Source of the DNA: Aristolochia californica
Lineage: Eukaryota > Streptophyta > Magnoliopsida > Piperales > Aristolochiaceae
Assembly: GCA_029961685.1 (NCBI GenBank)
Contig: JARWKL010000014.1
Location: forward strand, 24,463,137-24,527,136
Direction of reading: 5' to 3'
DNA: 64,000 bases
Numbering within the stretch: position 1 is the first letter of the stretch; each line of letters opens with the position of its first letter. Under the pieces are notes generated by a model. The model saw only the letters and a list, made by a program, of their open reading frames with translations, was not told the DNA's origin and did not search any database. Positions 1 to 9,981 of this stretch are shown one piece after another. Made by a program: the position numbers and the translations under genes.

Positions 1-290
1 TGGACTTCACTATGGTGGCTCATGAGCTTGCTGAGCATTTTGCCCGCTCAAAGAAGTCGATATTCGAGTTGAAGTTGGACTTAGAAAAAGGTTTCGATTG
101 GGTAAACTGGACGCTTTTGGACGATCACATGTGCCGCATGAGTTTTGGAGATCGATGAAGATACTGGATCAGGAGCTGTCTGTCCTCGGTATCGTACTCT
201 CTCATCCTAAATGGAACAACTTGCGGGTGCTTTAAAGGTTCGAGGGGGCTGAGACAAGGCGACCCTCGCTCCCTACTCTTATTCAATATA

Positions 291-659
291 GTGGCAGAAT
301 TGCTTTCAGCTATGTCCTACTCAGCTAAAGAATGTGGGTGGCTAGCCCCAACCAGCACCTCTTCGGCTTTTGATATTCCTATCCTCCAATGTGCAGACGA
401 CACTTTAATATTCGGAGTCGGAACAATGGACAATATTAGAAGAATTAAGGCAATTCTTGGGCTTTTTGAGTTATGCTCGGGACAAAAGATAAACTGGGGG
501 AAGTCCACCTTGATTGGGTTTAATATTAACCCGAGCTCCCTCTTGGAAATGGCTGAGGTCCTCGGTTGCTATTGGTGGGAATATTGGTGGTCGGGCGATA
601 TACCTCTTCAGAACTCTTTTCCGAACCTCTTCAGAATATCCAGGCTGAGGAGGATTTGA
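291..659 (+). pseudogene. Reverse transcriptase fragment of A-family LINE
   Basis: 122-codon open stretch covering the palm with ADDTLIFGVGT (the DD pair is catalytic) and the SGQKINWGKS segment, then fused by an internal deletion to downstream linker sequence (NSFPNLFRISRLRRI). The upstream part of the same palm is in frame back to position 1 apart from a stop near 158. Confidence 0.75.
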
Positions 660-1331
660 GTTGCTGAAGCCGCCAGTAATGAGGGCTGGAACATTCATCC
701 TCGCTTGGGTCTATCGGACTTGGAAGCTATGGAAGCCATTCAACCGACCAAGATTTAGGCTAGCAGATTTGATAAGTTAATTTGGTGGCTTGATAAGAGT
801 GGTTCTTTTTCGGTATCCTTTGCATATATCGCAATTCGAGGATGACTCACTTACAACTTCGGGCATGCGGTGGATTTTACCTGGTGTCTCAGCGCCTCCC
901 CAAAAGTAAAGTTCTTCATGTGGAGCGCTTGCCTCAACAAAATTCTCTTACTTGACAATCTCAGGTAGCGTGACCAATGTGGGGTGGACACCATTTGTCC
1001 TTTTTGCCAAGTTGCCGACAGTCAGCCACCTGCTCCTCTTATGTCCTTTCTCTTGGGGGATTTGGACGTCGATTCTCAGCCGAATTGGGTTCCATTTCTG
1101 CTTTCCTACGGAGCTCCCCACAGCCTGTCGGATGCTTGTAGGGATTGTTGTCCCCGGCCTTGGGAGAATGATGATCTCGGCATGCTCGACTTTCATTCCT
1201 TGGGGTCTCTGGTTAGAGCACAATCAAAGGAGATTCAGTGCCAAGTTTGAATCATAAGAAAGAGTCGCTGAAATTATTTCGGGAAATATTGCTACATGGC
1301 TCCACTCTAGGAAAGCCTTTTCCCCCTTAAG

Positions 1332-1799
1332 ATGGGATCTTCCGTCAGAGACAATTGGAGTTGTCTTGCCCAGCTCCATACGTCTACAAAGCCCCCAAAT
1401 CCATACGTCTTCAAATTGTCGACCGATATCCTTAAGTTAAACTTTGATGGCTCCTCTCTCAACAACCCTGGGTTAGCGGGATTTGGCAGAGTTGTTCGTG
1501 ACTTTCTAGGGAATCAGATCGTCTCCTTCGTCGGCCCTCTCGGTATTGCGGATTCCACAATGGCCAAGCTCCACAGCCTCCTTAATGGGCTCCGTGTTTT
1601 CAGTGATCACTACGCTAGCCCCGTTCACATCGAGGGAGATTCTAAGGTGGTGATCGGTTGGTGTGAGCAATCCTCAGTGCCTCCGTGGCGTCATTGGGAC
1701 AATTTTTTTGAAATTATGGAAATTGTCAGCCTGTTTGTTTGTTTTTGGTGTCACATCCCGAGATCAGCAAATTCCGTGGCCAATGGTTTGGCCAAATAG
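1332..1799 (+). pseudogene. RNase H domain of A-family LINE
   Basis: Contains the D-E-D pattern of RNase H: NFDGSS (about residue 37), AKLHSLL where E is replaced by K, and [11 protein letters not shown], then RSANSVANGLAK where the usual ADxLAK is altered. A stop replaces the next codon before the expected [11 protein letters not shown] tail. The catalytic glutamate and last aspartate are lost, so it is unlikely to be active. Confidence 0.75.
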
Positions 1800-1887
1800 G
1801 GTGCTTCCTTGCAATCTCTTGTTGTTAGAGGTTAGCTCTCCCTTTTTTGTTTCCTTTGGTTCTTTCTCTTAATAAAATCACCTCTCA

Positions 1888-2005
1888 AAATTCGAAACTT
1901 CCCAACAATCTCTCATTATTTGGTAAGGCTTCTCTCCTTTGTAAATTTCTCTTTTGAGCTTTTGTCTTAATAAAAATCAGCATAATTTTAAAAAATAAAA
2001 ATAAA
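1888..2005 (+). mobile_element. 118-bp B-family LINE tail with 17-bp TSD
   Basis: Only the last part of a B-family LINE (SQQSLIIW, 3' UTR, A-rich tail) inserted into the 3' end of the A-family LINE. The 17-bp target repeat AATAAAATCACCTCTCA is perfect at 1871-1887 and 2006-2022. Confidence 0.85.
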
Positions 2006-2034
2006 AATAAAATCACCTCTCATAAAAAAAAAAG

Positions 2035-2754
2035 ATGCAGGGTTTCTTGGTGAGGGTCTATAGATGATTAATTTTTCTCAACAATAACCAGATGGAAAGC
2101 TTAAAACACAATTTAAATTCCTCCTTTGATGGTCTTCTTTAGAGGCTTTAGAAATTCATCCTATCCTTCTATTGAGGATACATAACTCTAGAAACTGAGT
2201 GTCTAATACTATCAGGAAAGTCATATCAAAGCTTTACAAAAAAGGTAACTTTAAAGGAATATTTATTTATTGGGGAATATATCTCTGCAACTCCCGATGG
2301 AACCATGTACAACCCATTGTCTGGTCTTTAGTTTTTGGCTTTGAGCAGTAGCATTAGGCACTCTAGAACCTTTTGTAATACCATGTTATACTCTAGTCCC
2401 ATCAGAGTCAGAACAAATGAGGCCAGAGAGAGAACACATAATAGAGAACGGAGACGAAGAAGAAAGTGAATGGAATAGAGGTCAATAATTCCGACCTCCC
2501 TAATTCCTTAATATACAACAATTTTACATGAAGTGAGTATCTACAGTGGGATTCAATTCCCCTTCCTATTTTTTGTAAAACTTTCTCTCCTTTAATCCCT
2601 TTTGTGTTTGAACAGAACTAATAACGTACTAAATATATGAGAGAATCTGTATTGTAAAAAATTAGAAGAATGAGTGGAGATTTGTTGTCAGAGAATGGCA
2701 GACTAGAGAGCCACAAAGCCCTCTAATCTTCTTTTATGTCTTTTAAGTTACAAT
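2035..2754. other. No gene seen; AT-rich probable intron
   Basis: No coding similarity on either strand. It includes GA-rich sequence near 2420-2470 that resembles a transposon terminal region, but I could not define ends. Confidence 0.4.
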
Positions 2755-3494
2755 TATTGAAAGAGAAGAATAACCAAAAATTCAGATTCAAAACCTTGAG
2801 GTGCTTGCGGAAAACATTGCTGGTCAGGTCTCCGCATGGCTACTGACAAAGAAAGACTTCATTCACCTTAGTAGCTCTGATTTCAGGGGGAACTGGCGTC
2901 TGATTGCCACCATAACGGGGCCTTCCTGTGCCCCAATCAAGAGCATGTATCCCCTCCCCCCGGTTACTTCAAGATGAACTTCGATGGCATTGCAGTTGGC
3001 TGCCCTAGTCCCACAGGTTCGGTGGGGTAATTCATCATAAAAATAGCTGCTTCCTCTACTCCTTTGCTGGCCCTCTGGATATAACTGATTCTACTACCGC
3101 GGAGCTTGTTGGGCCTCTTGATCTTCTAGGACCGTCTTGTTGGGCCCCTCATCATCGAAGATGACTCCAAGGTTGTCGTTGACTAGTGTGGGGAGAAAAT
3201 TCGCCCTCTTGGCTGCACTATGATACTTAAATTTTGAAATCTGTAATATAACTTCTCATCTAAATTGTATATAAACCCATACCCCCAACTTTGATACTTA
3301 AATTTTGAAATTTGTAATATAACTTCTCATCTAAATTGTATATAAACCCATACCCCCAAATCCGCCAATAATTTTGGTGCACTATCATGCTAAAAAGGGC
3401 TCTTCCCTCCAATACGTCGTTGTGAGGATGGCCCATCCCGCTAGGTTGTATCTCTTTTCTTTTTGAATAAAATTTCACACACTTCCGTAAAAAA
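2755..3494 (+). mobile_element. C-family LINE RNase H fragment, degenerate
   Basis: Frames scattered over 2800-3190 read [20 protein letters not shown] and then RNase H pieces with several frameshifts. The end resembles the LINE tail (SLQY-VVVR) followed by a short A-run at about 3488. A close relative lies at 53.7-54.5 kb. Confidence 0.65.
3221..3360 (+). repeat. Two tandem 71-bp units
   Basis: The block starting TGATACTTAAATTTTGAAAT at 3221 repeats from 3292 with one or two differences and ends ACCCATACCCCCAA. It lies inside the decayed C-family LINE. Confidence 0.85.
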
Positions 3495-3934
3495 GAATTA
3501 CAGAAATACCCAAAATGGCCCTCTCTTATACATGCAATATAGAACCGAGAAAACGGAACATAGAAGGCTATTAAGCCCTACAAAGTATATATCCAACGTG
3601 ATAGATAATAAAGAAGAGGGCACCATAGTACATGTAAAATAATTAAACTACCCTCCTCAAGCTAGAGCATAGATATCATAGAGTCTTATTTGTTAAAAAA
3701 TCTGATAATTCACGTATTTTGAGTGCCTTGGTGAAGATGTTTCAAAGTTGGTTAGTGGACTTTACGTATTGGGTAACTACTGTGCCACTCATTATCTTGT
3801 GTAAGATGAAAATCTTCTCCAATGTGTGTTGTCTTTTCATGAAGGATGGGATTACTTGCAATGAAGATCACTAATTGAGTGTCACACTCCTTAACCATTG
3901 GATCCTTCATCTAGAAGCCAATTTCAACTTGTAC
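3495..3934 (-). mobile_element. Ty1-copia fragment (RNase H end and flanking LTR-like sequence)
   Basis: Read on the minus strand, 3900-3740 gives CDTQLVIFIASNPILHEKTT then HIGEDFHL, the copia RNase H end (ASNP-x-HERTKHIExDxH). Stops follow. The 3495-3640 part would be 3' UTR/LTR. Confidence 0.65.
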
Positions 3935-4561
3935 ATGTTTTTTTTTTATTTTTTGAAAATGATGTATATATAACAGAGAGAGAACAATACAAAAATCAGG
4001 GGAGTAAAATCCTAACCACAAGAGATTGGAGGGTTGCTCCCTGCTTGGCAAACACATTAGTTGTTGAATTTGCAGATCTCGGAATGTCGGACCATATACA
4101 AGAAAATTGAGAGGCAATATCAAGAATCTCTAGGAAGGTGTCCCAATGGCGCCACAGGGGGGCGGACACACGATCTCACCATCTAATAACCACCTTTGAG
4201 TCTCCTTCAATGTGAAGAGGGCCCCCGCAGTTGGCTTTAAAAATACGGAGCCCATTGGAAAGGCCATGAAGCTCAGCTGGTGTTGAGTTAGAAATACCCA
4301 GCGGGCCTGCAGAGGAGAGACACTAAGTACTGGAGGAATCCGAGATAACTCTCCCAAAGCCAGCAATCCCGGGATTACCGAGAGACGAACTATCAAAATT
4401 CAACTTGAGGAAACAGGCTTCGGAGGGATCAATGACTGCATGATAGGGGCCTTCTTGCCAATCCGCCTCCTTACCAAACAACTCCAGTTATCGCGGATAG
4501 AGGAACCCGCAAAAGAGGAGAAGACCTTCTTAGAAAGTAGCCAAGGGGGTCTCAGAATTCT
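3935..4561 (-). mobile_element. LINE 3' fragment, RNase H region
   Basis: A poly-T run at 3935 marks the 3' end on the minus strand. Sequence complementary to an [12 protein letters not shown] RNase H site lies around 4180-4220, and an FDSSSLGNPG-like start near 4385-4400. Reading frames are broken. It sits in the copia fragment and abuts a plus-strand LINE at 4562. Confidence 0.65.
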
Positions 4562-4662
4562 GTCAGAATGAGACCTTCCGATGCGGACAAGCTTATTTGG
4601 TGGCCTGACAAAAGCAACACATTTTCAGTTTATCTGCATACAGTTACATTAATGGCTGGGAT

Positions 4663-5154
4663 TTGACGCAAAGGGAGCATGATATCTATTTTGTATGGCG
4701 TCTTTGTGCACCTCCAAAGATAAAATTCTTCATGTGGAATGCTTGCCAGAGTAAGATTCTCACGGCAAATGTGCTTAGTAGAAGGGGCCACCCATCTATC
4801 GACCCCCTCTGTCCTTTTTGCAGCATTGAAGCTGAAACCGCTAGTCATATTCTTCTTCAATGCTCCTTCTCATGGAATGTGTGGACCTCTGTTGTATGCA
4901 AGTTGGGGCTGCAATTCTGTATATCAGCTGATCTGATCTCCTTTAGCAAGTCGATCATTGGCTTTCCCCTTCCTGGTCTCGGAAAAGTGATGATCTCCGC
5001 TTGTGCCAGTTTCATACCGTGGGGGCTTTGGAATGAACGCAACCGAAGGCGGTTCAATACTAAAAGTGAATCAGAAGTAAGAGTAGAGGACAAGGTGTCG
5101 GGGCAAATATCCACTTGGCTTCTAACTAAGAAGTCTTTTTCCTCCTTCAAATGA
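4663..5154 (+). pseudogene. LINE zinc-finger linker between RT and RNase H
   Basis: 163 open codons. WRLCAPPKIKFFMWNACQSK and ILTANVLSRRG lead to the finger CPFCSIEAETASHILLQC, then FIPWGLWNERNRRRF, as in plant LINE ORF2 (zf-RVT type). It ends at a stop just before the RNase H. Confidence 0.75.
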
Positions 5155-5263
5155 ACCTCTATCCGTGATAATTGGAGTATTTTGGCAAGGATGCACTTTG
5201 GGATCAAGGTTCTAGCCATGCAGGAGTGGACCCCCACGAAAGCTGGTTACCTAAAGTTGAATT

Positions 5264-5620
5264 TTGATGACTCTTCTCGGTAATCCGGGGATCACTGGTT
5301 TTGGGGGAGTTATTTCGGATCCATCTAGCAATCAATGTTTCTCTTATGCCGGCCCGTTGGGCATTTTTGATTCAACGTCAGCTAAGCTCTATGGCCTCCT
5401 CAATGGGCTTCGCATTTTTAGAGACAATTGTAGTGGTCCCATTCACATTGAAGGGGACTCAAAGGTAGTCATTGGATGGTGCGAGCGTGTTTCCTCTCTA
5501 CTCTCTTGTATTTGGTCTCACATTCCGAGATCTACAAATTCGGTTGCAGATGTGCTAGCCAAACAGGGAGCGTCCCTGCAATCTTTTGTTGTGAGGGATC
5601 TGCTCCCTCTTCCTTTGTAA
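5264..5620 (+). pseudogene. RNase H domain of A-like LINE
   Basis: Open from GNPGITGFGGVIS to the family tail [17 protein letters not shown]. The catalytic EGDSK and the final ADxLAK (VADVLAK) are present. The AELHGLL glutamate is K here (AKLYGLL), and the WRHW segment after WCE is deleted, so activity is doubtful. Confidence 0.7.
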
Positions 5621-5664
5621 TTTTTCTCTTGTTAATATAAATATATCTTTATATAAAAAAAAGG

Positions 5665-5800
5665 CGCCACACGAAATATACCTCGTGCTCCCTTTGAATT
5701 GAGTGCCAGCCATTGATGAGTCTGTAAACGAAGGTCACAGAGAAGACACCACACCACTTTTGTCAGGCCACCAAATGAGCTTATCCGACGAGGAGGACCG
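5665..5800 (-). mobile_element. Short LINE linker fragment
   Basis: On the minus strand it reads [12 protein letters not shown] and INGWHS-QREHEVYFVWR with a frameshift, the same linker as at 4600-4700 on the plus strand. It abuts the A-tail of the previous element. Confidence 0.65.
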
Positions 5801-5940
5801 CAGACGAAAGTATTGCATAGATTCCATTAGAGTCCAGTTGAAGTGCAAACTTGCTGGATTTCCCTTTTTTCTACGTATTGAAAGTGCATACTTGGTCTTT
5901 AGGGTGTATTTTCATTCCACATTGACATCAATACCCTTCT
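5801..5940. other. Probable SECA2 intron, no repeat recognised
   Basis: Low-copy-looking sequence between insertions. It ends in the left copy of the TSD that also occurs just before exon e1. I looked for the SECA2 exon that should precede e1 and did not find it. Confidence 0.4.
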
Positions 5941-6236
5941 ATATTTTAACAATACATCGCTCAAAAGACATGAACCTGGCCTTCCTCCTCTATTGGTTTT
6001 GGAAATTCAATTTCTCCCCAAAATCAATCTGGAGACTGATGATCACGGCCAAGCTGAATTGGACCGAAACTTGGTGGATTTCTGGTGGCTGGCCGGTAGA
6101 GACTCTCCTTCTTACAGTGATCCTTCTTCCCTCTCCTCCTCACTTTTGAGCGATGAATATGACTCTATGCTGGTTGTGGTACGTCATTAAGTTTCTAGTT
6201 TGATTGGTGAAGTGACATTGGTCCTCTATGCAATTC

Positions 6237-6990
6237 TTTTTTTTTTTTTTTTTTTTTTTGTTGAAACGGTGATGATTTTATTTCAAAGCAAAGCAAGAGA
6301 ATACATCAAGGGAGACCTCCCCTTACAACAAGAGATTGAAGGGAGGTACCCAATTTAGCACACAAATTTGCAACCGAATTGGCTGACCTAAGTACATTAG
6401 ATCAAGTACAAGAAATAGTGGAAACAACATCTATTATATCAAGCAAAATCTGCAAGGGACGCCACGGGGGAAGGAGGTAGTGGAGCACTATTTGATGACG
6501 ACTTTGGAGTCTCCTTCCACAATAAGCGGGCCTTTGAAGCGGTCCTAAAATAAGCGAAGGTCGTGGAGGAGCCCAAAGAGCTCAGCAGTAGTCGAGTCCG
6601 CAATGCCCAAAGGACCAGAGTAAGAAATAATAGCAGAGCCTCCGGGATAAATAATAACCCCACCAAAACCAGCCAAATCCGGATTCCCAAAACCGTTGCC
6701 ATCAAAGTTAAGCTTATAATAATCAGTGGGAGGAGGCACCCAAATTGCAACCCGGCGGGGCGCGAAAGAAATGGACATCTGAGCAATAGTCATCCAGTTG
6801 GTGCTGGTAGGGGCACATGAGGGGCAACCAAATTCTTTTCGAGTGCGGATCCAGGTAGAGATAAGGCCCGTAGCAGTGCAGATCACCTCAGTAGCGGAGT
6901 GAGAAACACAATCAAACCGTCTGGAGTTCCTCTCCTTCCAGAGGCACCAAGGGATGTAAGCATTGCAAGCAGCTAATAGAAGGTGAAATT
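6237..6990 (-). mobile_element. D-family LINE 3' part
   Basis: A 23-T run (6237-6259) is the 3' end. The RNase H reads on the minus strand across 6886-6545 (DGNGFGNPDLAGFGGVIIYP and [17 protein letters not shown]) and then, after a frameshift, 6560-6440. Upstream is GLISTWIRTRKEFG. Left end near 6990 is inferred. Confidence 0.75.
6545..6886 (-). pseudogene. RNase H of D-family LINE (5' part)
   Basis: 113 codons covering the linker end and the first catalytic aspartate (NFDGNG) and glutamate (AELFGLL). A frameshift near 6550 separates it from the third site, which is encoded in the neighbouring frame. Confidence 0.7.
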
Positions 6991-7369
6991 CCTATGCTCC
7001 ATTACTTCAAATCAGTACAAGACATGACGCGCCTCTGTTGCTGAATTGTGGATTTCAGATGCTTGCTAGAATCTGAATTTTTGGCATGGGTTGGCTAATG
7101 AAGCCCAACTTGTTACTAGACTCATTATGGAGTTCCAACCAATTATACTTTGACATAATGCCTAGGATAAAATTATCTGGAGGTACGAGGACAGCGGTCT
7201 ATTCTCGATTAATTTGGCGTATAAACTCGTCAATGGCTGGACGATGCCTCAGCTCCTCAAGATGCTGCTATTGCCTGGAGACTCTCGACTCCGCTAAAAA
7301 TGAAGTTTTTCTTCTGGTGCACAATCCTAAACTAGATTTTGACAGCTAATAATTTGAGAAGGTGTGGCA

Positions 7370-8603
7370 ATAACCCGCTGCCCTTGTCCCCTGTACCCCC
7401 GTCTCTCAGACGAGATTCTCGAAATCCAGCCGCCACCCCATCATCATCATCCACAACCATCCCGTTAGTCAATCGCTTTGACACAGTTAGTAATTTACAA
7501 TTCACCCCACCGCCTTTGCCTTCTCCAATTGACAAGGCGACTGACATTACCCACTGCCCAAGACTCGTCTCCCACGTCTCTTCCCCAAACTCCACCCCCT
7601 AAGGCCCATAAACCTTGTCAAATCAAAACATCCCGGTCAACATCTTCTAGGAGATCCGTATCTCCTACCAAATCCACCTCTTCCTTCCCTAGCTACACAT
7701 CTCGAGGGCCACCTTCTACGTCCCCACCTGTCACAACAACTGACATTACACACTGCCCAAGATTCGCCTCCTACGCCTCTTCCCCAAATTCCACCCCAAT
7801 ACCAATCAACCTCGTCAATCATCCCTATCACGTCGAAATCCACACCTCTTACCAAACTCGCCTCCCCTGCTCCCTTCCCTAGCTTCATATCTCGAGGTCC
7901 ATCAACCTCGTCAACTCTACCTTGTCCAAATCAAATCATTCCATTCACATCAAACTCCGTACCTCTCATAAACACTCCCTGCAGCCCATCACCTCTGGAA
8001 AAATCTTGTCAGATCGCAATCCTTCCTCGAGCCCCGTCCAGTCCCTCCCCTCCATCAAAAGTCGTCGTTTTCGACTCCCAAAAAGTTCACGTCCAAATCA
8101 AATCCCACTTGGGACTTCGGTTCCCCCAATGACTCCCCAACTCTTTTAAATATCCACGCCCCCTCCATTCTATGTCCCACCACCCTTCAGATACTTAACC
8201 CGAACCCCACCATGGAAGCTTCAAGCCCTAAAACCAAATCTCCTGCCGCTACCCCCCATATTGAAACAGATAAAAGGCCTTTTATAACCCCCTTCACCTA
8301 CACTTACTCTAGAAAAAGGAAGAAAGGCAAAGCTAAAGCTACCTCCCCCACAAAAATTGCCCTCCCACTGTCCTCCCTCCTAAAATCCCTCCTCCACTGT
8401 TTGAACCTCCCCCAACCTCGACCATGTTCCCCCAAGCTGAGCAGAGGGATGATCTCCTCCAATTTTTGTTAGAACAAGAACAAGAGCAAGACTTCCCTCC
8501 AGAAGTTTTCTCAGAAATGACGGAGCTTGCGACTATTTTCTGCTCCTACTATCTTGAAGCTCGCGGGACGGCGAAGAATATCACCCCTTCCTGTCCTGAA
8601 TGA
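7370..8603 (+). pseudogene. ORF1 (C-terminal, proline-rich) of C-family LINE
   Basis: Pro/Ser/Thr-rich sequence over several frames. The last about 60 codons, from FPQAEQRDDLLQF to ITPSCPE, are open and end in TGA at 8601-8603, overlapping the ORF2 start codon ATG at 8600-8602. I see no zinc knuckle in the preserved part. LINE ORF1 proteins bind the element RNA. Confidence 0.6.
7539..7820 (+). repeat. Direct duplication inside ORF1
   Basis: The segment GACTGACATTACCCACTGCC onward (about 80 bp from 7539) recurs at 7739 with a few changes, a 200-bp spaced duplication within the proline-rich ORF1. Confidence 0.75.
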
Positions 8604-9740
8604 TTGTTTTGTCCTGGAATGTTAGAGGAATCAGTTCACAATCTAAGCGAGCCCTTATCAAAGCAGCTCTTTTTGAATGTAAGCCAAAAATTGTAATTCT
8701 TGTAGAAACTAACTTGCAATTTTTTGACTATTCTATTGTTTGAGAATTATGGTATGATTCGGATCCTGCGTGGGCTAATATTGATGCGATTGGGCACTCT
8801 GGTGGCATCGTTGTCATCTGGGACCCAAAAGCAGTTGATGCCACCCTCTCTCAACAGGGCCACTACTCTATTGGCTTGCGTTTTCACGATCACTCTCTTG
8901 GAACTTCTTGGGCGCTGGCTGGTATCTATGGTCCTACTCGGCAACACGATCGTGCTTCCTTCTGGGAGGAAGTTTTTCTACTTGTTCAATTATGGGATTT
9001 GCCCTGGCTGTTGGCAGGAGATTTCAATGCTATTCTACTTAGTTTAGAAAAAAGCCCTCCCACAATCAAAACTTCGTCCAACATGAGAGCCTTCTCCGAC
9101 TTCATTGGCAGTCTCGGGCTCTCTGAAATTTCCTCTCTGGAAAAAAATTCACTTGGGCCAATGGTCAGACCCCCCTGTCCTCTCAAAGTTGGATCGTTTC
9201 TTTGCAAACAATGAATGATGTCACCTCTTTCCTAACATTTCTGGCCAAGTCCTAAACAAAGTTGGGTCTGATCATTGGCCTATACAAATCAACACTTGCC
9301 CACCTGCTTGGGAGCGATCCCCCTTCCGCTTCGAAAATGCCTGGATCCTTGTTAAGTCTTTCACTTCTTCCTTTCCTAGCTGGTGGCATGAGCAGGAGAC
9401 TCATCCCAACCCGGGCTGGGCGCTTCTTATCAAAGTCAAAGCTCTTAAAGCAAAGATCCGTTTATGGGCCAGTAATCATCGTGCTGTTGCTGCTTCTCAG
9501 AAAGAATCAGTTCGTCGTCGCATATCTGAGCTTGATCTACTCGAAGAACAAAAGTCCATTTCTCCTCCTGATTTGCTCATTAGAAATCAATTAAATTTGG
9601 AATATTTAAATCTGCTTCGTTTTGAATCTATCTGCTGGAAACAACATGCTAGATTCCACTGGATGGCTGAGGGAGATGGAAACAAAGTTTTTCCATTCCA
9701 TCGCCTCGGCTAGGAGGACTAAACGTATCACTACTCTCTT
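8600..9740 (+). pseudogene. Endonuclease domain of C-family LINE ORF2
   Basis: Begins [13 protein letters not shown], the AP-endonuclease-like start. It continues with KPKIVILVETN, SWALAGIYGPTRQHDRASFW, WLLAGDFNAIL (GDFN is an active-site motif) and SDHWPIQI near 9270, but across several frames with stops at 8741 and elsewhere. It would nick target DNA for target-primed reverse transcription. Confidence 0.75.
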
Positions 9741-9742
9741 TC

Positions 9743-9981
9743 ATGGAGATAACGGATAGTTCCTCCATATCTAATGTTTTGGTGAAGTTCTTCTCAGACT
9801 TTTACACTGAAGTGTGCTACAATAGACCTAAGCTGTCGCAGCTTGAATTCCAGCGCATCTCTCCCACGAACGCATCAGATCTGGAAAAGTCGTTCACTAC
9901 TAAAGAAATTGATTTGGCTGCCCTCGGCCTTCCTAAAGATAAAACTCTTGGACCTGATGGTTTTAACGGTGAGTTTTACCA
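9743..9981 (+). pseudogene. Start of reverse transcriptase, C-family LINE
   Basis: Reads FFSDFYTEVCYNRP and on to [13 protein letters not shown], the conserved RT motif 0/1 region, then is cut by a minus-strand LINE. The RT resumes near 11581 with VYAFVHNFHQ. Confidence 0.75.

Larger units (their letters stand above)
1..2034 (+). mobile_element. A-family LINE, 3' half (5' end outside window), decayed
   Basis: Starts inside the reverse transcriptase palm (KLDLEKGFDWVNW), with the catalytic box as LQCADDTLIFGVGT near 385-430. At about 577 the frame jumps from the palm (AEVLGC) to the connection region, so the thumb is deleted. The zinc-finger linker (CPFC) is around 985-1060 and is frame-shifted. 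The element ends at about 2023-2034 with an A-tail, itself interrupted by a second insertion. Several stops (for example at 158 and 657) mark it as dead. Confidence 0.85.
4562..5664 (+). mobile_element. A-like LINE 3' part: linker, RNase H and A-tail
   Basis: Reads linker and zinc finger (4663-5154), then an RNase H with [27 protein letters not shown] and [20 protein letters not shown], ending with A-run at 5655-5664. There is a stop at 5152 and a deletion in the WC...WRHW segment. Confidence 0.8.

Noticed and set aside
5703..6149. Plus-strand open frame of 148 codons as a possible SECA2 upstream exon
   Set aside because: Its first part is antisense LINE linker (minus-strand KLIWWPDKSG) and its last part is LINE RT thumb; no SecA similarity.
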